Positions 38,650 to 47,229 of a stretch of 64,000 nucleotides of DNA are shown here, in pieces; within the stretch, counting starts at the first letter, position 1, and each line of letters begins with the position of its first letter. This DNA is from Sulfurivermis sp040755915 (lineage in GTDB: Bacteria; Pseudomonadota; Gammaproteobacteria; Thiohalomonadales; Thiohalomonadaceae), in NCBI GenBank assembly GCA_040755915.1, contig JBFLWM010000026.1, positions 62,001 through 126,000 on the forward strand, read 5' to 3'. Under the pieces are notes generated by a model. It searched no databases and was not told the DNA's origin. It saw nothing but the letters and a program-made list of their open reading frames with translations. The position numbers were made by a program, and so were the translations under genes.

Positions 38650-39336
38650 CTACTGCACACCCAGCCGCAACCGGCATTCCGCCAGCACCGCAGCCAGAAC
38701 CTCTTCGATACCGAGCGTCGACGTGTCGATCACCACCGCATCGTCCGCCGGCCTGAGCGGCGACACGCTGCGGTTGCGATCCCGTTCGTCGCGTTCGGCG
38801 ATCTCGACGAAAAGACTGTGTAGGTTAGCATCTAACCCCTTGTCCTTCAACTGGTTATAGCGTCTTTGCGCCCGTATCTCGGCACTGGCGGTGAGGAATA
38901 TCTTCAGCGGGGCATCCGGAAACACGGTAGTCCCCATATCGCGGCCGTCGGCCACCAGGCCCGGGGACTGCAGAAAGGCACGCTGCCGCGCCAGCAGGGC
39001 TTCGCGTACTGCCGGCACGGCAGCCACGCGAGAGGCGTCATTACCAGCCTGCTCGGTGCGGATATCACGACTAACCTCTTGTCCAGAAAGGAATATCTGT
39101 AATTCACCGGCTTCCTGCGGACGAAATTCCACGGGAAGCTCACGGGCCACCCGGGCGAGACCGGCCTCATCGTCGAAGGCCACCTCCTGCCGCCGCGCCG
39201 CCAGGGCGGTGAGGCGGTAGAGGGCCCCGCTATCGAGGAAATGCCAGCCGAAACGGCGGGTCAGCAGCTGGCTGATAGTGCCCTTGCCGACGCCGCTGGG
39301 GCCATCGACGGTAATGACCGGGATACCGGTCGCCAT
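38650..39336 (-). CDS. cmk: Cytidylate kinase
   Basis: 228 residues from ATG 39336, which overlaps the aroA stop by one base. The P-loop GPSGVGKGT is at the N-terminus and the RDMGTTVFPDAPLKIFLTA and QLKDKG segments are typical. It phosphorylates CMP and dCMP. It is the last gene of the serC-to-cmk operon. Confidence 0.95.
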   Translation of the reverse strand: MATGIPVITVDGPSGVGKGTISQLLTRRFGWHFLDSGALYRLTALAARRQEVAFDDEAGLARVARELPVEFRPQEAGELQIFLSGQEVSRDIRTEQAGNDASRVAAVPAVREALLARQRAFLQSPGLVADGRDMGTTVFPDAPLKIFLTASAEIRAQRRYNQLKDKGLDANLHSLFVEIAERDERDRNRSVSPLRPADDAVVIDTSTLGIEEVLAAVLAECRLRLGVQ

Positions 39337-40664
39337 CACGCAATCTCGGCCGTCAGGTGGAGGCCGGCACGGTTGGCCAGGGCCACGAAGCCCGGGAAGG
39401 ACGTGTTGACATTGGCGCAGTCGGTGATGGTGATGGGGCCGGCGGCCACCAGGGCGGCCATGGCGAAGGACATGGCGATGCGGTGGTCGCCGTGACTGTC
39501 CACCTGGCCGCTGCCGATGCGGCCGCCGCGGATGATCATGCCGTCCGGTGTCGGGCGGGCGTAGATACCCAGCGCCACCAGGCCGTCGGCCATCACCTGG
39601 ATGCGGTCGGACTCCTTCACACGCAACTCCTCGGCACCGGTAAGCACGGTCTCGCCCTCGGCGCAGGCGGCGGCGACGAACAGCGCCGGGAACTCGTCGA
39701 TGGCGAGCGGCACCTGCTCCTCGGGGATGCGGATGCCCTTGAGCCGGCTGGCACGCACCCGGATGTCGGCTACCGGCTCACCGCCCGCCTCGCGCTCATT
39801 GAGCAGCTCAAGATCGGCCCCCATCAGGCGCAGGATGTTGATCACGCCGATGCGGGTCGGGTTGATGCCGACATGCTCCAGCACGATGTCGGAGCCGGCG
39901 GCGATGGCTGCCCCCACCATGAAGAAGGTCGCCGACGAAATATCGGCGGGCACATCGATCTTCGTCGCGGTCAGGCTGCCGCCGCCCTGCACACACACGG
40001 TATTGCCGCGCCGCTCCACCGCATAACCAAAGCCGGTCAACATGCGCTCGGTATGGTCGCGGGTCGGCGCCGGCTCGGTGACACAGGTGTTGCCGGCGGC
40101 ATACAGTCCGGCCAGCAGCAGGCAGGACTTTACCTGGGCGCTGGCCATGGGCATCACGTAATCGATGCCCTTGAGCGGCTGGCCGCCCTTCACTCGCAGT
40201 GGCGGTGTGCCCTTCTCCGTGGTCTCCACCACCGCACCCATCAGGCGCAGCGGATCGGTGACACGCTTCATCGGCCGCTTGGACAGCGATGCATCACCGC
40301 TCATCTCGACATCGAAGGCCTGCGCCGCCATCAAGCCGGAGAGCAGGCGCATGGAGGTGCCGGAATTGCCCAAGTACAGAGGCTTGGCCGGCGCCTTCAG
40401 GCCGTGCATGCCGACACCGTGCACCGTGACGCGACCGTCGGCCGGCCCCTCGATCTGTACACCCATGGCGCGGAACGCCTCCAGGGTTGCGATGTTGTCC
40501 TCGCCCTCGAGGAAACCGCTCACCTCGGTCACTCCCTCGGCCAGGGAACCGAGCATGATGGAGCGATGGGAAATGGACTTGTCACCGGGCACGCGGATGC
40601 GGCCCTGCAACTTGCCGCCGGCGGCGGCGCGGAAAATGACGTTGGGTTCGCTGCTGTTGGACAT
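39336..40664 (-). CDS. aroA: 3-phosphoshikimate 1-carboxyvinyltransferase (EPSP synthase), class II type
   Basis: 442 residues. The four sequence marks used to define class II enzymes are all present: GDKS near the start, SAQVK, RDHTE and NPTR. The enzyme makes EPSP from shikimate-3-phosphate and PEP. In Pseudomonas a class II-like EPSP synthase is fused to tyrA; here it is a separate gene 24 bases after tyrA. The class II enzymes as a group are known for lower glyphosate sensitivity. Confidence 0.94.
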   Translation of the reverse strand: MSNSSEPNVIFRAAAGGKLQGRIRVPGDKSISHRSIMLGSLAEGVTEVSGFLEGEDNIATLEAFRAMGVQIEGPADGRVTVHGVGMHGLKAPAKPLYLGNSGTSMRLLSGLMAAQAFDVEMSGDASLSKRPMKRVTDPLRLMGAVVETTEKGTPPLRVKGGQPLKGIDYVMPMASAQVKSCLLLAGLYAAGNTCVTEPAPTRDHTERMLTGFGYAVERRGNTVCVQGGGSLTATKIDVPADISSATFFMVGAAIAAGSDIVLEHVGINPTRIGVINILRLMGADLELLNEREAGGEPVADIRVRASRLKGIRIPEEQVPLAIDEFPALFVAAACAEGETVLTGAEELRVKESDRIQVMADGLVALGIYARPTPDGMIIRGGRIGSGQVDSHGDHRIAMSFAMAALVAAGPITITDCANVNTSFPGFVALANRAGLHLTAEIA

Positions 40665-40688
40665 GATGTGATTTCAGGTAGGAATGCG

Positions 40689-41546
40689 TTATTGCTTGAA
40701 TTCGTCGCGCGCCTTCTTGGCGCGGCCAAAGGTGTGCAGCAGCGCGGCACCATCGCCGCGCTCAATGGCACCGCGTACCGCGGCAAGGTCGGCGGCGTAA
40801 CGATCCAGTACCTTGAGGATGGCCTCGCGGTTGGCCAGGCAGATGTCGTGCCACATGCGCGGATCGCTGCTGGCGATGCGGGTAAAGTCGCGGAAGCCAC
40901 CGGCAGCAAAGCGGAATATCTCGGTATGTTCTTCCATGCGCGCCAGGGTATCGACCAGAGTGTAGGCCAGCACATGGGGTAGATGACTGGTGGCGGCCAA
41001 CACCTCGTCATGGTGCTGCACCGCCATCTCCACCACCTCGGCACCGGCCGCCTGCCACAGAGCACGCACTACGGCAACCGCAGCGGGATCAGTATGCAGC
41101 AGCGGCGTCAGGATCACGCGGCGCTTGTGATACAACTCGGCAAACGACGCGGCCACGCCGCTGCGCTCGGTGCCTGCGATGGGATGGCCTGGCACGAAGC
41201 GCGGTGGCACAGCGCCGAAGGCACGCTCTGCCGCCGTCACCACCGAACCCTTGGTGCTGCCCACATCGGTAACGATAGTGTCAGCCCCGAGGTGCTGCGC
41301 CATGGCGCATAGCATGCTTTCCATCGCCCCGACCGGAATCGCCAACACCACAACGTCGGCACCGCTGAGTGCCGCGGCCATATCTGTCTCGGCCCGATCG
41401 ATGACCCCCAGCTCAACTGCCAGCTGCAGTTGGGCGGCGTCACGACCATAGCCGATCACCTCACCCACGACACCGGCGGCCTTCAGTGCCCGCGCCAGCG
41501 AACCACCGATAAGGCCGACGCCGATAATGCAGAGTCGTTGGACCAA
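40689..41546 (-). CDS. tyrA: Prephenate/arogenate dehydrogenase
   Basis: 285 residues from TTG 41546, directly after the upstream stop; a TTG at 41576 would overlap aroF by 29 bases. The NAD-binding GVGLIGGSLARAL opens the protein and GHPIAGTERSG holds substrate-binding residues. It leads to tyrosine. It is not fused to a mutase, unlike E. coli TyrA, nor to aroA. Confidence 0.9.
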   Translation of the reverse strand: MVQRLCIIGVGLIGGSLARALKAAGVVGEVIGYGRDAAQLQLAVELGVIDRAETDMAAALSGADVVVLAIPVGAMESMLCAMAQHLGADTIVTDVGSTKGSVVTAAERAFGAVPPRFVPGHPIAGTERSGVAASFAELYHKRRVILTPLLHTDPAAVAVVRALWQAAGAEVVEMAVQHHDEVLAATSHLPHVLAYTLVDTLARMEEHTEIFRFAAGGFRDFTRIASSDPRMWHDICLANREAILKVLDRYAADLAAVRGAIERGDGAALLHTFGRAKKARDEFKQ

Positions 41547-41547
41547 G

Positions 41548-42564
41548 TCAGATCTCGCGGCCGATGGCCTGGGCAATGCCCTTCAGCGACACCATCAAAT
41601 CCGCCAGCTCCTGCGGATTGAGTGCCTGGTCGGCGTCGCACCACGCCTCGCACGGATTGGGGTGCATCTCCACCAGCAGGCCGTCGGCGCCGGCCGCCAC
41701 CGCGGCGCGCGCCAGGGCCGGTACCATCCAGGCCTTGCCGCCGGCGTGACTGGGATCGATGATTACCGGCAGATGGGTTTCCTTCTTCAGCACCGGGATG
41801 GCGGTGACGTCGAGCATGTTGCGGTAGTAGGTCTCGAAGCTGCGCACACCACGCTCGCAGAAGATGATGTCGTGATTGCCGCCGGCAGCGATGTACTCCG
41901 CCGCCATCAGCCACTCGGAAATGGTCGCCGACATGCCGCGCTTCAGGATCACGGGCTTGTGCAGACGGCCCACCTCCTTCAACAGATCGAAATTCTGCAT
42001 GTTGCGCGTACCGATCTGAATTACGTCCACGTCATACTTCATGAAGGCGTCGATCTGGCGCACATCCATCAGTTCGGTGACGATGGGCAGGTTGTACTTG
42101 TCCGCCGCCTTGCGAAACATCTCCAGCCCCTCGACACCGGCTCCCTGGAAGGTGTACGGGCTGGTGCGCGGCTTGAAGGCGCCACCGCGCATCAGACGGC
42201 AGCCCGCGGCGGCCACATATTTGGCGGCCTCGTCCATCTGCGGCTGGGTCTCCACCGAACACGGCCCGCCGATGACCTGGATCTGCCTGCCGCCGAGCTT
42301 GATGCCCTTGATGTCGATGACGGTGTCTTCCTTGTGATACGAGCGCGCCACGATCTTGTAGGGCTTCATCACACGGATCACCTGCTCCACACCGGGCAGG
42401 GCCTGCAACAGCTCCTTGTCGATCTTGCTTTCGTCGCCGATGGCACCGATGACGGTACGCTCCACGCCGCGGGAGACATTGCTGCCCAGCCCCCAGCTCT
42501 TGAGCCGCTGCGCGACCGCATCGATCTGCGCGTCGGTAACCTCGTTGTTCATGATGATGATCAT
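41548..42564 (-). CDS. aroF: DAHP synthase, class I-beta with N-terminal ferredoxin-like domain
   Basis: 338 residues. Residues 1-75 form the ferredoxin-like regulatory domain known from Thermotoga DAHP synthase (ERTVIGAIGDESKIDKELLQ); the catalytic barrel has GGPCSVET, AFKPRTSPYTFQG and the metal-binding DPSHAGG and EMHPNP. It condenses PEP and erythrose-4-phosphate, the entry to aromatics, and is probably feedback-regulated by the extra domain. It lies between hisC and tyrA. Confidence 0.93.
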   Translation of the reverse strand: MIIIMNNEVTDAQIDAVAQRLKSWGLGSNVSRGVERTVIGAIGDESKIDKELLQALPGVEQVIRVMKPYKIVARSYHKEDTVIDIKGIKLGGRQIQVIGGPCSVETQPQMDEAAKYVAAAGCRLMRGGAFKPRTSPYTFQGAGVEGLEMFRKAADKYNLPIVTELMDVRQIDAFMKYDVDVIQIGTRNMQNFDLLKEVGRLHKPVILKRGMSATISEWLMAAEYIAAGGNHDIIFCERGVRSFETYYRNMLDVTAIPVLKKETHLPVIIDPSHAGGKAWMVPALARAAVAAGADGLLVEMHPNPCEAWCDADQALNPQELADLMVSLKGIAQAIGREI

Positions 42565-42596
42565 GGCTGTATCACTCTTTTCTTAAGCAAAATAGT

Positions 42597-43712
42597 TCAG
42601 CGTCCCAGCACCTTGGCCAGGGCGGCAAGGAAACGCTCGTTCTCTTCGGGCAGGCCTACGGTCACGCGCAGGTGATTTGGCATGCCGTAGTTGGCCACCG
42701 GGCGCACGATGACGCCCTCGCGCAGCAGCGCATCATACAACGGCGCCGCCGTCCGACCGGTATCCACACTGACAAAATTACCGACGGAGGGGATATGACG
42801 CAGATCAAGGGATGCGAATCCCGCCGTCAGCTGGTCCATCCCGGCGGCATTGAGCTCCAGAGTCTGCTGCAGATGCTCGCTGTCGTCCAGTGCTGCCGCC
42901 GCTGCTGCCAGGGCCAGGCTGTTGACGTTGAACGGCGGGCGCACCCGGTTCATCAGATCCGCCACCCAGGAATGGCACACCCCGTAGCCGACGCGCAGAC
43001 CGGCCAGGCCGTAGCACTTGGAAAAGGTACGCGCCACGATGAGGTTCGGATAACGTCCCACCCAGGCTACGGCATCGGGATAGTCCGCCGCCCCCATCGC
43101 CGGATAACTGGCGTACTCGAAATATGCCTCGTCCACCAGCACCAGCACATGTGCCGGCAGAGCGGCGATGAAGGCCTCCAGCTCCGCCGCCGGCAGCCAG
43201 GTGCCGGTGGGATTGTTCGGGTTGGCGATGAAAATGAGGCGTGTGCGCTCGGTGACCGCGGCACGCATCGCCGTCAGGTCATGGCCCCAGTCGCGAGCCG
43301 GCACCACCACCGCCCGGGCGCCGGCCGCCTGGGTAAGGATGGGATACACGGCGAAGGCATGTTCGGAAAACATGACCTCGTCCTGCGGCGTGACAAAGGC
43401 CCGCACGGCAAAATCCAGCACGTCGCTGGAACCGTTGCCCAGGATCAATTGCTCCATGGTCACGCCCAGCCGCGCGGCCAGCTTGTCCTTGAGGACAAAA
43501 CCGTTGCCATCGGGATACAGCCACACATCCTCCAGCGCCGCGCGCGCGGCCGTCAGCGCCAGAGGGCTGGGGCCGAGCGGATTTTCATTGGAGGCCAGCT
43601 TGATGATGTTGCTCACCCCCAGTTCCCGCTCCAACTCCTCGATGGGTTTGCCGGGCTGATAGGGTTTGAGCTGCCGCACGCCGGGCGCGGCCAGGGAAAG
43701 GAAATCGGTCAT
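42597..43712 (-). CDS. hisC: Histidinol-phosphate / aromatic aminotransferase
   Basis: 371 residues from ATG 43712, 2 bases after the pheA stop. The PLP lysine is in TFSKCYGLAGLRVGYG, and the NPNNPTGT and ASNENPLGPSP motifs are typical. Being in a pheA-aroF-tyrA operon and not a his operon, it probably transaminates phenylpyruvate or hydroxyphenylpyruvate as well, like HisC2 of Pseudomonas. Confidence 0.92.
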   Translation of the reverse strand: MTDFLSLAAPGVRQLKPYQPGKPIEELERELGVSNIIKLASNENPLGPSPLALTAARAALEDVWLYPDGNGFVLKDKLAARLGVTMEQLILGNGSSDVLDFAVRAFVTPQDEVMFSEHAFAVYPILTQAAGARAVVVPARDWGHDLTAMRAAVTERTRLIFIANPNNPTGTWLPAAELEAFIAALPAHVLVLVDEAYFEYASYPAMGAADYPDAVAWVGRYPNLIVARTFSKCYGLAGLRVGYGVCHSWVADLMNRVRPPFNVNSLALAAAAAALDDSEHLQQTLELNAAGMDQLTAGFASLDLRHIPSVGNFVSVDTGRTAAPLYDALLREGVIVRPVANYGMPNHLRVTVGLPEENERFLAALAKVLGR

Positions 43713-43714
43713 GA

Positions 43715-44800
43715 TCAGAGTACGGCCTTGGGATAGGAACCGAGGATCTTGAACAGCGAAGCCTCCGCCTCCAGCTCGCGCAGCGCGGCGGCCACCCTGG
43801 CATCCTGGGCATGGCCCTCGATATCGAGGAAGAACACGTATTCCCACATGCCCTGGCGCGAGGGCCGCGATTCGATGCGGGTCATGGAGACGCCGCTCTG
43901 CGCCAGCGGCGCCAGCAGATGATACAGCGCACCGGGCTTGTTGCGCGTCGCCACCAGCAGCGAGGTCTTGTCGCTGCCGGAGGGCGGCACCGCCTTGCGG
44001 CCGATGACCAGAAAGCGGGTGGTGTTGTTGGGCTGATCCTCGATATTGCGCGCCAGAATGGACAGGCCATACAGCTCGGCCGCCACCTCGCCGGCAATGG
44101 CGGCGGCCCCCTCCTCGGCCGCGGCACGGCGCGCCGCCTCGGCGTTGCTGCTGACGTCGATGCGCTCGATGCCGGACAGGTGGCCGTCGAGCCATTCGCG
44201 GCACTGCGCCAGCGACTGACTGTGCGAGTAGACGCGACGCACGTCGGCCAGGGAAGTCATACGCCCCATCAGGTGCTGGTGGATACGCAATTCCACTTCG
44301 CCGCAGATCTTGAGCGGCGAATTGATCAGGGTGTCGAGGGTGTGGCTGACGATACCGCCGGTGGAGTTCTCCACCGGCACCACACCGTAGTCGGCACTGC
44401 CCGCCTCCACCTCGCGGAACACCTCATCGATGGCCGCCAGCGGCAGCGTCTGTACCGAGTGGCCGAAATGCTTCAGCGCCGCTGCCTGGGTAAAGGTACC
44501 CTCGGGTCCGAGGAAGGCGATGCGCATGGGCCGCTCCAGCGCCAGACAGGCCGACATGATCTCGCGGAACAGACGCGCCATTTCCTCGCCGGACAGCGGC
44601 CCCTGGTTTCGTTCCAGCACCATGCGCAGCACCTGCGCCTCACGCTCGGGACGATAGAATACCGCCGCCTCGCCCTCGGCGGCGATCTTCACACGCGCCA
44701 CTTCCTGCGCCAGGGCAGCACGCTCGTTGATCAACGTCTGGACCTGTTCGTCCAGGGCATCGATTCGTTGGCGGATGGCTTGCAACCGATCTTCGTTCAT
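43715..44800 (-). CDS. pheA: Chorismate mutase / prephenate dehydratase (P-protein)
   Basis: 361 residues. The AroQ-type mutase is at 1-85 (IRQRIDALDEQVQTLINERA), the dehydratase at about 95-270 with a TRFLVIGR motif, and the ACT regulatory domain at the end (ESRPSRQGMWEYVFFLDIEG). It carries chorismate to phenylpyruvate and is normally inhibited by phenylalanine. It starts 5 bases after the serA stop. Confidence 0.95.
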   Translation of the reverse strand: MNEDRLQAIRQRIDALDEQVQTLINERAALAQEVARVKIAAEGEAAVFYRPEREAQVLRMVLERNQGPLSGEEMARLFREIMSACLALERPMRIAFLGPEGTFTQAAALKHFGHSVQTLPLAAIDEVFREVEAGSADYGVVPVENSTGGIVSHTLDTLINSPLKICGEVELRIHQHLMGRMTSLADVRRVYSHSQSLAQCREWLDGHLSGIERIDVSSNAEAARRAAAEEGAAAIAGEVAAELYGLSILARNIEDQPNNTTRFLVIGRKAVPPSGSDKTSLLVATRNKPGALYHLLAPLAQSGVSMTRIESRPSRQGMWEYVFFLDIEGHAQDARVAAALRELEAEASLFKILGSYPKAVL

Positions 44801-44805
44801 GTGTT

Positions 44806-45975
44806 CTATTCAATGACACGCACGGCCAGCACACCGTCGATGGCGGCAATCTCGCTCACCACCTTTTCCGGCACCGGGCGGTCTACATCCACCACGGTAT
44901 AGGCCAAATCGCTGCGCGACTTGTTCAACATATCGACAATATTCAGTCCCGCCTTGCCCAAATCGCTGGAGATCTGGCTCAGCATGTTGGGGACATTGGA
45001 GTTCACCACCGTCAGCCGGTAAGTGCCTTCGCTGCGCCCCATTACCACCTCGGGAAAATTCACCGAGTTCACCACGTTGCCGTTTTCCAGGTAATCGCGT
45101 ACCTGCTCCGCCACCATGACCGCGCAGTTGTCCTCCGCCTCCTGGGTCGAGGCGCCCAGATGCGGCAGCGTTACCACGCGCGGATGCCGCTTGAGCAGAT
45201 TGGTAGGGAAGTCACACACATAGCCGTAGACCTTCCCGCTGTCGATGGCGGCCACCACAGCCTCGTCATCCACAATCCCCTTGCGGGCAAAATTCAGCAC
45301 CACCAGGCCCTTCTTTGCATGCGCCAGACGCTCGGCATTGAGCATGCTGCGCGTGGCGTCGATGAGCGGCACGTGGAAGGTGATGAAGTCCACCTTGCCA
45401 ATCATCTCGTCAAAGCTGGCTGCCTTCTGCACCTGGGACGACAGGCGCCAGGCACCCTCCACCGTAATGCCCGGGTCAAAACCGATGACCTTCATGCCCA
45501 GAGCAATGGCGGCATTCGCCACCTCGCGGCCGATGGCACCAAGACCCACCACGCCAAGCGTACGTCCAGGCAATTCAAACCCGGCATAGTTTTTCTTGCC
45601 CGCCTCGGTCTGCTTGTCGATGCCAGCATCATCGCCTTCCAGGTCGCGGGAAAAATCCCACGCTGCACAGATGTTGCGGCAGGCGATCAGCATGCCGGCG
45701 ATCACCAGTTCCTTGACGGCATTGGCATTGGCGCCCGGCGCATTGAACACCGGGATACCACGCGCACTCATCTTGTCCACCGGGATGTTGTTGACCCCGG
45801 CGCCGGCACGGCCCACCGCCTTGAGCGATGCAGGAATATCCATGTCGTGCATCTTGTGCGAGCGCACCAGGATCGCATCGGGATGCTGTATCTCGGACGC
45901 CACCTCGTAGCGATCCCGCGGTAAACGTTCCAGACCAGCCACCGAGATATTATTCAGCGTCAGAATCTTGTACAT
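44806..45975 (-). CDS. serA: D-3-phosphoglycerate dehydrogenase
   Basis: 389 residues. The NAD-binding fold GVVGLGAIGREVANAAI, active-site RAGAGVNNI and HLGASTQEAEDN, and a C-terminal ACT domain (TVVNSNVPNMLSQISSDLGKAG) are present. First step of serine synthesis. It follows serC after a 114-base gap; in many pseudomonads serA is elsewhere, so this serC-serA pair is a local feature. Confidence 0.95.
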   Translation of the reverse strand: MYKILTLNNISVAGLERLPRDRYEVASEIQHPDAILVRSHKMHDMDIPASLKAVGRAGAGVNNIPVDKMSARGIPVFNAPGANANAVKELVIAGMLIACRNICAAWDFSRDLEGDDAGIDKQTEAGKKNYAGFELPGRTLGVVGLGAIGREVANAAIALGMKVIGFDPGITVEGAWRLSSQVQKAASFDEMIGKVDFITFHVPLIDATRSMLNAERLAHAKKGLVVLNFARKGIVDDEAVVAAIDSGKVYGYVCDFPTNLLKRHPRVVTLPHLGASTQEAEDNCAVMVAEQVRDYLENGNVVNSVNFPEVVMGRSEGTYRLTVVNSNVPNMLSQISSDLGKAGLNIVDMLNKSRSDLAYTVVDVDRPVPEKVVSEIAAIDGVLAVRVIE

Positions 45976-46085
45976 GTTTCCCCCAATATTGGCTGCACCC
46001 CGTCGGACGCGAAGATGAGTTATACGTTATTAAGCCTCTGCTCCTGCCTGATGTTGCTTGTTACTTGTCGTATAGTCTGCAGCAC

Positions 46086-47171
46086 TTAACCGTTACGCTT
46101 GGCAAAATCGGCCATGAACTCCACCAGCGTATCCACGCCCTGCTCCGGCATGGCGTTGTAGATGCTGGCGCGCATGCCGCCGACGGAGCGATGGCCCTTG
46201 AGGGTGGTCAGGCCGGCCTTCTTGGCTTCCTTCAGGAATACCTCGTCCAACTCTTCCTTCGGCAGGGTGAACGGCACGTTCATCCAGGAGCGGCAGTGAC
46301 TGGCCACCGGGTTCTTGTAGAAACCACCGGAGCCATCGATGGCAGCGTACAGCTTCTCTGCCTTGCGCTGATTGATCTTTGCCATGCCCTCCAGACCACC
46401 AAGAGCCTTGAGCCATTCAAACACCAGCCCGGCCATGTACCAGGAATAGGTCGGCGGGGTGTTGTACATGGACTCGTTTTCGGCGTGGGTCTTGTAGTCC
46501 AGCATGGTGGCCACACTGGCCGGCGCCTTGCCGATGAGGTCGTCACGAATAATGACGATGGTCAGGCCGGCAGGGCCGATGTTCTTCTGCGCGCCGGCAT
46601 AGATCACACCGAACTTGCTCACATCGATGGGGCGACTCAGGATGGTCGAGGACATATCCGCCACCAGCGGGACATCGCCGGTCTGCGGAATGTAATCGAA
46701 CTCGACACCGCGGATGGTTTCGTTGGGACAGTAGTGCACGTAGGCGGCATCGGCGGACAGCTTCAGCTCGGTCTGGGCCGGCACGGTGGTGAAATTGCCG
46801 GCGGAGGTATCGGCGGCGATATTCACAGCGCAGAACTTCTTCGCCTCGGACAGTGCCTTCTTCGACCAGTCACCGGTGTTGATGTAGTCGGCGCCCTTTT
46901 TGTCACCCAGCAGGTTCATCGGCAGCATGGCGAACTGCTGCGAGGCGCCTCCCTGCAGGAACAGGACCTTGTAGTTGGCCGGGATATTCATCAGCTCGCG
47001 CAGGTCGGCCTCGGCCTTGGCCGCAATGGACATGTATTCCTTGCCGCGATGGCTCATCTCCATCACCGACATGCCGCTGCCGTTCCAGTCCAGCATCTCG
47101 TCCCGCGCCCGCTCGATTACCGCCTGCGGCAGCATTGCCGGCCCTGCACTGAAATTGAATACACGCGCCAT
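46086..47171 (-). CDS. serC: Phosphoserine aminotransferase
   Basis: 361 residues from ATG 47171 (a GGGGGA site precedes it). FNFSAGPAMLPQ opens the protein and the PLP lysine is in AGAQKNIGPAGLT. It makes phosphoserine and also acts in pyridoxal synthesis in many bacteria. It follows gyrA by 58 bases, the conserved order. Confidence 0.96.
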   Translation of the reverse strand: MARVFNFSAGPAMLPQAVIERARDEMLDWNGSGMSVMEMSHRGKEYMSIAAKAEADLRELMNIPANYKVLFLQGGASQQFAMLPMNLLGDKKGADYINTGDWSKKALSEAKKFCAVNIAADTSAGNFTTVPAQTELKLSADAAYVHYCPNETIRGVEFDYIPQTGDVPLVADMSSTILSRPIDVSKFGVIYAGAQKNIGPAGLTIVIIRDDLIGKAPASVATMLDYKTHAENESMYNTPPTYSWYMAGLVFEWLKALGGLEGMAKINQRKAEKLYAAIDGSGGFYKNPVASHCRSWMNVPFTLPKEELDEVFLKEAKKAGLTTLKGHRSVGGMRASIYNAMPEQGVDTLVEFMADFAKRNG

Positions 47172-47229
47172 CTTGTCCCCCAACCATCGAGTTTAAGGAA
47201 AAATCACCTGCCGCCCAGGCATGCGAGCA

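Noticed and set aside
39357..40982. 541-codon open frame opposite aroA
   Set aside because: Shadow of a well-identified enzyme.
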